A stretch of 64,000 nucleotides of DNA from Owenia fusiformis (Eukaryota; Annelida; Polychaeta; Sabellida; Oweniidae): NCBI GenBank assembly GCA_903813345.2, contig CAIIXF020000005.1, positions 11,909,375 to 11,973,374 on the forward strand. The letters run 5' to 3'. Under the pieces are notes generated by a model. It was given only the letters and a program-made list of their open reading frames with translations. It was not told the DNA's origin and searched no databases. Made by a program: the position numbers and the translations under genes. Below are positions 55,955 through 64,000 of this stretch, piece after piece (the first letter of the stretch is position 1; each line of letters begins with the position of its first letter).

Positions 55955-56750
55955 CACGGTGTTATAGCATGACGGTTACGTCAAGGCGATTTGCAAAATT
56001 TTGCGGTAACGATAACAAAAAATGGCGGATGGGAAAGGCAGCATGTCCTCTTTTTCGCATGTAGGAAATATTCACAGATAAGATTTCCTTTTAAACTAGT
56101 TCCATTCGGTGACGTATATATGGATGGTTATAAAGACTGGGTCAAATCTGCCAGGTGGTCTACAAGAAACAGAATATAATCTGTAAACCTACCGACTGAG
56201 ATATCAAAGTTTATAATATTTGGTCCATTCTCGTGTTGTCTCAGTACATGAGCCACTCAAAATATTAACTGTAAGTATAAGTAAACTGTGTATAACTACT
56301 GCAAATTCAAAATACATTATTATGGCTTGAGTAGAACATAGGTGGTTTCCAATGCTCAATTGGCTTTGTATGATCGTATGTAGGTTACATCTATATACCA
56401 CAAGGTTTTTAGGCAATGTAGACCATGCCCTAACAACAAAAACAAAAATAAACAAATTACTAAATTTTTGTGTAGTTTTGAATTTCAAACTCGACAGTTT
56501 TTCTCTTATTTCATGTTATCCCCGGGCATCAATTTGCAAAGGCTACGTTCAAAATATACATTACTGAAAGTATCACCGAATGCGATTTTTACATAAATCG
56601 TTCATCCTTTCATTGATACACAGAAATTGAAAATAATGCGCCAACCTTAGTTTTTTCTTCCATCGCGGCCATTTTATTGGATAAATTAGTGAACGTAGCT
56701 GTCCAACCTCGTTTTCAGAGGTGGCGTAACCGTCATGCTATAACACCGTG
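55955..56750. mobile_element. TIR element with CTATT target duplication
   Basis: Ends CACGGTGTTATAGCATGACG and CGTCATGCTATAACACCGTG, with arms matching through GGTTACG. Flanked by CTATT on both sides (55950-55954, 56751-56755). 796 bp. Both subterminal regions contain GGCGGATGG/CCATCGCGGCC-like sequence. The open frames at 55864-56179 have no recognisable domain. Confidence 0.75.
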
Positions 56751-56755
56751 CTATT

Positions 56756-58036
56756 AACTATTTTCACATCACTGGCCTCTTTTTGTTGCCTGATTGATAT
56801 AATGCCAATTGATGTAATGGTCCCCAGTTAAACCAGTTGAGAGATGGACAACATTACTGGGAGTCATAACAGTACTCGTTCATGTTCAAGTTCTCACACA
56901 AGTGTTTTACACAGTCTGTAGCCAGCTTTTACCAAGGGGTAGGAGCAGTTTTACCAAGGGCAAAGCTTTTGCCTAGGGATGAACTTTTTGACAGTTTTGG
57001 CTAAAAAATCATGCGAAGTGCTCAGATTGGTGAGAAACTGCATCATTTTGAAAGAATCTCTTGGGGGAGCAGCAGCTCCCTTTATCTCTCCCCCTCTACC
57101 TGGCTAATTTTCACATTTTTTATATTTCTACTATTCAAATTGACCAATCCCCATTCATGTCATTTTAACAGGTCCCTTCATTACTTTACACCAATGTTCA
57201 TTAATCCCTTGTTTTCTAGTCGTATGTGCTTTTATTATTCAGTTTCACTATCTATTGTTTTGCCATGCCAGTTTTACATGTTTGCATGCTGAGTTTGTTT
57301 TATGTAATGTTTTTTGTTCCTTAAATGGTTTACACATTCACTCAGTTGAGTTGGGGTGTTGCCCCATTACTAGTTAATGTTGCCTAGAGTTTGTGACTGT
57401 ACATACACAAAGTATTTCAAATATATATTTTAGAAAACATTTTATATTTGATTCCCACCCAAGGGTCTTCCACTCACCCATTAACATAAACAAAACATGA
57501 ACTCTAATAAAAATGCCAACAAGACTGCAAGGGAAACTTAATCTATGAATTGGACTTTGCCATATCACATGTATTAGTCCCGTGATCAGGGAGGGGGTGG
57601 AGGGGGGTTGAGAGACGACCCTCTCCCCTAGGCACATTTTCTGTCAACATCCTGCAATTTTTCACCACTTTAGTACTTTTCAAGTGATGTTCGGATGATG
57701 CTTTCATTTAATTGCTTGCACTGATGGTTTCTCTTGAAAATTCATGCACATAAGGTGATTTAGTATTTCAACACAGGACCCTGAAAGCGCTATTTGAGCT
57801 TGAAGTAGAAGTATTCATAGTATTACTGTTTGTATTATTAATCTCTACGATTTTTCAATAGGCTAACTCAGTCAGTGAATGCAGGATTAAAACACAACAC
57901 ACATGAGTAATTCACCCACCTATGCATGTTATTATTGAAAAACATTGCCATCTTTTACATCACTCCTAAATTATTTTTGTAAACATGCATTTTAAGAGGT
58001 TCATTTTTTCAAAAAAAACTCAAAAACAAACTTCAT
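56756..58036. other. No gene seen
   Basis: AT-rich. Short frames at 57011-57292 and 57374-57637 lack recognisable domains. Nothing else noted. Confidence 0.5.
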
Positions 58037-58560
58037 GGAGTTCCTTACATATTTTACTTGATGAAACATGTGTTCAAGTACAATGTAACTTTGCATGAAA
58101 AATTGTAAAAAAAATGAGGGACGATAGTGAAAATGACGAATGTATATTGAAAAAGCTTGCTGATGGGTGGATTAAACATGGATTATAAGATAATCCAATT
58201 GATCTGGAAACTATTCTTTGAACTTTTCTTGAAGATTATAGATTCGCCTTTCCCAAGCATTTACTTTTTACAGCCAGAAACTACTCACAAAAAAATTATC
58301 AACTGTCAAAATTATCAAAAGTCTGTTGCGATACTTTCCCTGCTCCTTTGAAATTTTCAGGTTGGTGTCAACGGGAATCATTATACTTATGGTCATTCAA
58401 AACTATGCTGACAATTTTGATTTCGACGCACAGTATAATGCTTTCTGGAGAAAATGATGTATGTCATACATGTTTTAGGTCCAAATATCACGAAACGAGC
58501 TTGTTTAGAATATAGAAATCCGGCTTTATAACTATCTATGGCATAAACGCTGCGGTGTAC
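58037..58560. repeat. Right arm of the 300-bp inverted repeat plus inverted family X segment
   Basis: 58037-58346 is the inverted partner of 54441-54740. 58357-58560 then matches the reverse complement of the interior of the MITE at 5182-5692 (GTCAACGGGAA, CTATGCTGACAATTTTGATT, ATGATGTATGTCAT, ACGAAACGAGCT). Confidence 0.75.
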
Positions 58561-60255
58561 ATGTAGTCCAAGTTAACTATGTAACCAAACGATTATTTAA
58601 GTGAAAAAATACATACATTCATAATTTTTTAGGTTGGGGTCATCAAACGTTTTAAAAAAGCTCAAAAACAAATTTGTTTATTGAGACTCCGCAAAACTGT
58701 AGTTTTAATGATTAGTCTGATTAGTAATTCATAACTTTTTATGAAATAGATTTGAAAATAGATAATAAAATGAATGCAGAATGGTGTACATGTACGAGTA
58801 GAAAAGTAGACTCACATCGGTTTCGTTCTTCTCGGACAGTCATTAGTTAACAAATAGTTCATTACATTTCAATGTATTTAGTTCATTGAACGCATTTCGT
58901 TTGACTTTCTTTTTAAAATAGATCACGTACAGTAGGTTTTTGGACAGAATAGAGAAACAAATGTCCATGCCAGGCGATGAATGATTAACAAAACGTTTGT
59001 AGTCTAGGCAGCACCTGTCAACATTTAAAGCAATACTAGTACTTTAAATAAAAATCGTAATGTTTTTTACAATCCGTTACTAAGAAATGGGGATTGAATT
59101 TCAATTATAGAAATTAATGAAGGTGTAGAAATGTCCAAAAATAGAGCAGAAAATGGGCCGCCCATTGTTTAAAATATTTGCCAAATATTTAACAGAACAT
59201 AGATCACACTACTGACAGCCAAAATAAATAAACTGAAAACTTGACATTTTTCAAAATGTTGCTTTCGTCCTATCTAGCCATCTCTGTACTCCGATGCCTC
59301 TTTGATATGAAAAAGGCTTTTCTAGATTCATTTGCCCAGGAGAATAAGTTTAATATTGGGTTAGAAATGTTGACATTTGTTCATTATCATCATTAGCAAT
59401 ACAATCATTTACTGATTACTACATCGCGGTTTAGTATACATAGTAAAAGATACTAGTAAAATCAATTATGGTTACTGTATGTAGGCCCAAGGGTTTTATT
59501 CTCATGTTACGGGTAAAATGGACAGTATTTCAAAATATTTAGAAAATGAGCAATATTTGTTCAACTTTGTTTCCCTGATAAGGCATTTTATAGTAACTAC
59601 TTCATTGGTCACTGATTGGTTCAAAGGGGGCACTGTTTCATTCGTTTAATCTACATAATATTGTAACAATGTTATTTATACTTTTTGAGTTCATACTTTA
59701 TTTTTCATGATACACATGAATAACAGTAAAAGAACATAATAAAACTAAAAAATAAATTATTCAAAAACTACTAAAATATAATCTATATCAAATTTTTCTA
59801 CATCCAATTTTTAGATATCAGTTCTTTTTGCTTCAAAATTTATTTGAAACCCAAGATTAACACGTGTCTAGGCAATCAAGTCAATGAATTTTTTCTATCT
59901 TTCATATTCTCTTTGAAGCAAAGAATACTGATGGTGCAAATAGCAGACTTTTTAACAACAGATACACATTTGGACCCACCCTGTATGTCTTCATAAGTAA
60001 ACGTGTATAAATCATATAAATAGCATTACATGAACAAATGTATTATCAACAATGGTGTATAATCACATCAATTGACATCAAAGGCAATGTAAAACAACTA
60101 GATATGTGAAGTACTCTACTTCTAAAGCAGCTTTGAAACAATATCATTTAATACAAGGTAGAACCTAAAATTCATGATTTTTGAAACATTGATTTTTGGG
60201 TTAATCCCAAGATACAGCTGGATTCGTAAACCTTCCAAACATGCCATAATGACAC
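58561..60255. other. No gene seen
   Basis: AT-rich intergenic sequence downstream of the ARM-TIR-SAM gene. A lone mariner-like terminus (CCACCCTGTA, about 59976) has no visible partner. Confidence 0.5.
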
Positions 60256-60261
60256 TTTATT
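60256..60261 (-). terminator. Candidate polyadenylation signal of the ARM-TIR-SAM gene
   Basis: Minus-strand AATAAA about 385 nt after the stop codon. It is the only hexamer I noted in the expected range; use is unproven. Confidence 0.4.
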
Positions 60262-60644
60262 TTCACATATAATGACACTATTTCTGTATGACATATTGTG
60301 ATTGTATCATGTATTGGCCAACAATTGATTGTCTGGCATTTCAATTCAAATTCTGAATTCATGCCCATTTCCTTTACAAGTGCTTTATTCTTGCTGATTT
60401 CTGCGATTATCAATAATGTGGCCATGGGAATATATTGATATTCAATTGTCCAGCCTAGAATTGTGCATCTTTTCACACTGTATAGTACATTCTCATTGAT
60501 TTCAGTATATTTCCCACTTCATTTTGTACTTTCAAACATTATGAAGTTATAATATCACAACTAATAGATATCTTCACAGTGCATAAACATGTAAAATGTA
60601 ATAAATACAAGTATCTTGTGTGACTCAAATATGTTTGACGTAAA

Positions 60645-63600
60645 TTAGTCCACAAGTGGGAAGATTTCCTCTAAGGCATCAACTAGTTTCAAAATGTCCA
60701 ACAAATCCAGATTATATTCACGCTTTAATGATTTGTAGAAATAGTCAGGTGCCTGAAATACAAAAATATTTGATGAAAATATTGTACTATAAGTGGTTAT
60801 TTTGCCAAATCATTTCATTTGCCTATTGCCTAATTTTTGCAAGGTTTGGAAAATTAACTGTAGGAAATATTATCTTCAAAATGTTATCTAATGGGAAGTT
60901 ACTTGTCATTAGGAAAATTAAAATTAGGAAAATAATAAAATTTGACCATTCAGCAAATTAACCACTTGGATTCAATATCACTTAATGTGAACACTTTACA
61001 TTCAAAAATCACATCTTCAGATTATGACAAGAAATAAAATTTGTATGCACCATCTTTAATTTCTCAATATAAAATCAGAGGCCATATATTTCTATCATCT
61101 TTCATTGATGTTTTAGCTTCAAGAAATGATTTTCTTAGTGCCCTACAAAGTATTGAATCAAAAGGGTGCAACCTTAAGTTTACAATCCATTCTGACCAAG
61201 TAGAAAATTTGGGAAATTATATGATAGTTTTTTCATTTACTAGTCAGAATAACTGAATTATTGGCAACAGGCTAGGAATTTTCTGGAGGAACACTTGGTG
61301 TTAAAACACATTTTTGGGTCCCATTTCCTTAATCTATCATAGACTTCTTTGTTATGAAAAGTTGAAATGTGATCACCTGCCAATCAGGTCTAAGTGTCGT
61401 TTGAATTAGAAATGTTTTATTAAACACGGTCTCTCACCTCTCCCCTCAAGCCAGCAAGTCTCCCCAACATACGTCCATCAAAACGATCAAACGCAACAGA
61501 TTGTCTACAATAAACAAACACTTGTTAACATGTATTTTAATTTTAATACTATAATACATGTAGAAGATCAATAAAAATGTTAATCTTCAATTAAATCTTT
61601 TGCAGTTTGAATTTATTTTCTAATGATGGCCTATTTGTATTTTTTCATTTAAATAAGAACTTAATTTAAGTACATTAAGTACACATGCTAAACATAGTAA
61701 ATAAATATACACCAGATGATACTTTACAGAGCAATACCTTTCAAATCCTTTCTCCTTCAACCAGTTCAAAACTTCTGTTTTATCCCATTTAGATGCAGCA
61801 GCATTTAGGTCAACTCGTAACCTCCTGAACCCAGTGGCTGATCCTGTAGATGGGGAGGAGCCAGTTGGTGCAAATCCGCTATCCATGATGTCAACGGCAG
61901 TGTCTTTCTCTTGAACTACTGCCTCCGCTGAAAGGATTTATAATATATAGTAGCCCAGACAGAATTGTTCAATGGTCACTTTTCACAATGATATGTGTGA
62001 ATTGTGAAAAGTGACCATTGAACAATTCTGTCCGGGCTACTTTGTACCTCATCTTCAGATTGGCAATTAGCAAGCCTTCAGATGTTTAATTTATGAATGT
62101 TTGATGGAATAAGTAGATTATCACATCAGAAAATAACAGCTGAAGATTGAAAATCAGCTTTTCTCAGCCACTGAATAAAACTACTTAGGCTAAATTGTAA
62201 GATATTGTATTAATTTTTTATTTAGGCTAGATAAAATGCAAGCATTTTTTTTTAGTTTTGCAATCCTTCTTCATTTTAAATATTTAATTATCTGTCTTCA
62301 CATACAAAGAAATAGCTTGGAGATTTCAAATTTTGTAACTAGTAGTATTTTGTTGTCATAAGGTATATTGCACTGTTTCAAATTGGAAAATGATATGAAC
62401 CTTCCCCAGAATTCCAAATCAGCAATCAAAATTTAATATTTCTTATATCTGGTTATTGTTACTGATAAAGTGATGGCTTAAAAAAGTTCCCACACTTACT
62501 GTAATCCATTAGCAATAAACTGCACATACTGACATATACTGTATATTAAAATCAAATGAAAAAAACATGTACCTTTTCCTCCCATTTCCTTGTCTATCTG
62601 AGAAACCAGCTCTGCATATTTTGGATCAAATGGATATTTTCCACTAAAGTCATAGAAAAGTTTAGTCCCAATCATCATCCCAAGCCAGCCATTAGGCGTA
62701 TAGCCCTGCTGTACTTTTATAGGCACAGTCTTCTTTCGCAGTTGGAATGTATATTCAGCCTCTGAAAACAATAGGATATAAAACTTGTTAGTTAGGTTTC
62801 AGATATCAATGAATTTTGAGTTGAAGAAAAACATGGTGTCTAACATGTGTATTAGTTAATTATCCTTATATCCTGAAAGACTTGAAAATGTCATATATGC
62901 CATGTGAAAAAACATCTATCTCAAAATACTGTTTAAAGATGGACACTCACCTGTTCTGCAATTAGGACTGTCTTTGTACTTCTCTGAGAAACACAGTAGT
63001 ACCATACTGGCCTGCTCTACTGCCTCTGCCATGGCCTCCAGAGTAGACCCACCCATCTGTTCAACATCAATCCATGTTTTGTAACCATTTGCCTGAAATA
63101 TAGAGGGATTGGTGATATACTTTTTATTTGTCATATCATATTTATCAAGTTACATGTACATAATTTCATGTTATTGGTATTTTTAGACTTCTTAATAGAG
63201 ATTTGATTATCTACAATGCTCTAGACCTGCACCCAATGTAATTTTATGGTTCCTTTACATTGCATGTGTAGATGTCAATCTTTGACAACACTGGACAACA
63301 ATATTATCCTAAGCATATGAATTTTTCCCTCAAAGAGGTCAGATGAATCTAGCACTTTTCTATTATTTTTCTTTTTTATTATTCATTCAAATTAAATACC
63401 ACTCACCTTAAGTCTGTCATTGATCTTCCTAACTATAGCCTTATGGTCCCAATTGTAACTTATCATAATATGGCCCTTCTTTGTAAAATCTGTAACAAAA
63501 AATGAAAATGTGAAGAAAAGTTTGAATTACAAAGTCATGTTTATTACATGTACTACAAAAAACGAGAGTAACCTTTTTCGTAAATTTTTGTAATATTTGA

Positions 63601-64000
63601 GATCATTGTTACAGAGAAACACTTGAATTTGGTGATTTTGAGAGAATTTGAAGATTGCATCAAGTATTTAGTCAGATTATCATATAGGTACATGTAATTC
63701 CAGCATGAATCAATTTAAATTATCAAAGCAAAGAATACAGAAATACTGATAAGCCTACCTGCTCCTTCTTTGGCCTTAGGTCGAGCCTGGCTGTCCTCAT
63801 TAATGACCCACAAAGCACCGAGTGCTGACCTCTTTACATCACTGTTCTCACTTGATTTCAAGATTTCTAAAGTCTCTATACATCCATCAGTTGCTTTGAT
63901 TTCTCCACGGACATCTTTATCAAATGCCAATGTCCAAAGTGAACGAGCTGCCCAATGTTGTTCTTCCGTATCATTGGATTTAAGCATTAACACAAATTCT
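60645..64000 (-). CDS. ARM-TIR-SAM protein, C-terminal part (5' end outside window)
   Basis: Seven exons in minus-strand order: 64000-63759 (partial), 63489-63407, 63092-62951, 62761-62573, 61927-61738, 61504-61438 and 60752-60645, all GT..AG with consistent phase, giving 339 aa to a TAA. The first exon holds ARM-repeat sequence (AARSLWTLAF, RSALGALWVINE). The next three form a TIR domain: strand A HIMISYNWDHKAIVR, then KTWIDVEQMGG, VLLCFSEKYKDSPNC and an RTEAEY segment whose Glu sits where TIR NAD-hydrolases carry their catalytic Glu (inference). The last three form a SAM domain (WDKTEVLNWLKEKGFER, FDRFDGRMLGRLAGL, LDLLDILKLVDALEEIF). A Ser/Gly/Thr-rich linker separates TIR and SAM. The domain order differs from SARM1 (ARM-SAM-SAM-TIR). 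By family it is a candidate NAD-consuming innate immune or stress-signalling adaptor in the cytosol. A polyadenylation signal is likely at 60261-60256. Confidence 0.85.
60793..60965. mobile_element. MITE family Y, copy 2 (last intron of ARM-TIR-SAM gene)
   Basis: Starts GTGGTTATTTTGCC and ends GCAAATTAACCAC. Colinear with 29423-29596. It lies 40 bp upstream of the last exon's splice acceptor on the minus strand. Confidence 0.75.
61950..62040. mobile_element. Foldback MITE in an intron of the ARM-TIR-SAM gene
   Basis: Two 40-bp arms, GTAGCCCAGACAGAATTGTT.. (61950-61989) and the inverse ..GTCCGGGCTAC (62001-62040), separated by 11 bp, with one mismatch. It is 23 bp from the acceptor of the 61738-61927 exon. 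Confidence 0.8.

Overview
This is an animal nuclear genome window. The genes are AT-rich and intron-split with canonical GT..AG junctions, and most of the sequence is transposon-derived. The gene content (Ly6-like surface proteins, an ARM-TIR-SAM protein) and the repeat style (foldback MITEs, a LINE with a C-terminal zinc motif, a Ty3-like LTR element, a (GGAC)n-tailed repeat) suggest a marine invertebrate, probably a lophotrochozoan such as a mollusc. That placement is inference; no single marker proves it.

Host genes. Three related plus-strand copies of a small membrane-protein gene lie within the first 34 kb. Copy A (452-3873, 5 exons, 225 aa) and copy C (28176-33797, 5 exons, 249 aa) are complete. 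Each has a signal peptide, a Ly6/three-finger-like domain opening with CYQC, one membrane helix, a cysteine-rich inner juxtamembrane stretch and a short tail. Copy B (21055-23204) keeps only exons 3-5. Its 5' part is replaced by a recent LTR retrotransposon with a truncated LTR. At the right edge, on the minus strand, lie the last seven exons of a gene encoding ARM repeats, then TIR, then SAM (60645 to beyond 64000).

Mobile DNA, left to right: a LINE tail split by a MITE (4.5-5.9 kb); a tandem SINE-like array (5.9-6.9 kb); a tandem repeat rich in TGACCT half-sites (7.4-7.9 kb); a GC-rich element with a MADF-like ORF (9.2-10.9 kb); a long-TIR foldback element (11.2-12.8 kb); the LTR element (13.0-20.8 kb), which has gag and protease but no RT or integrase; several MITEs in the introns of B and C; a minisatellite in intron 4 of C that appears built from the exon-4 splice-donor region; and a LINE inserted into another LINE with a 65-bp target duplication (39.4-40.7 kb).

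From 40.8 to 58.6 kb I recognise no host gene. This part holds a mosaic of foldback elements, about 5.6 kb of a ~121-bp satellite, a 3.1-kb foldback element made of short tandem repeats and flanked by an 8-bp target duplication, and nested copies of a second TIR family. The coordinates of many repeats are approximate because they were read by eye.
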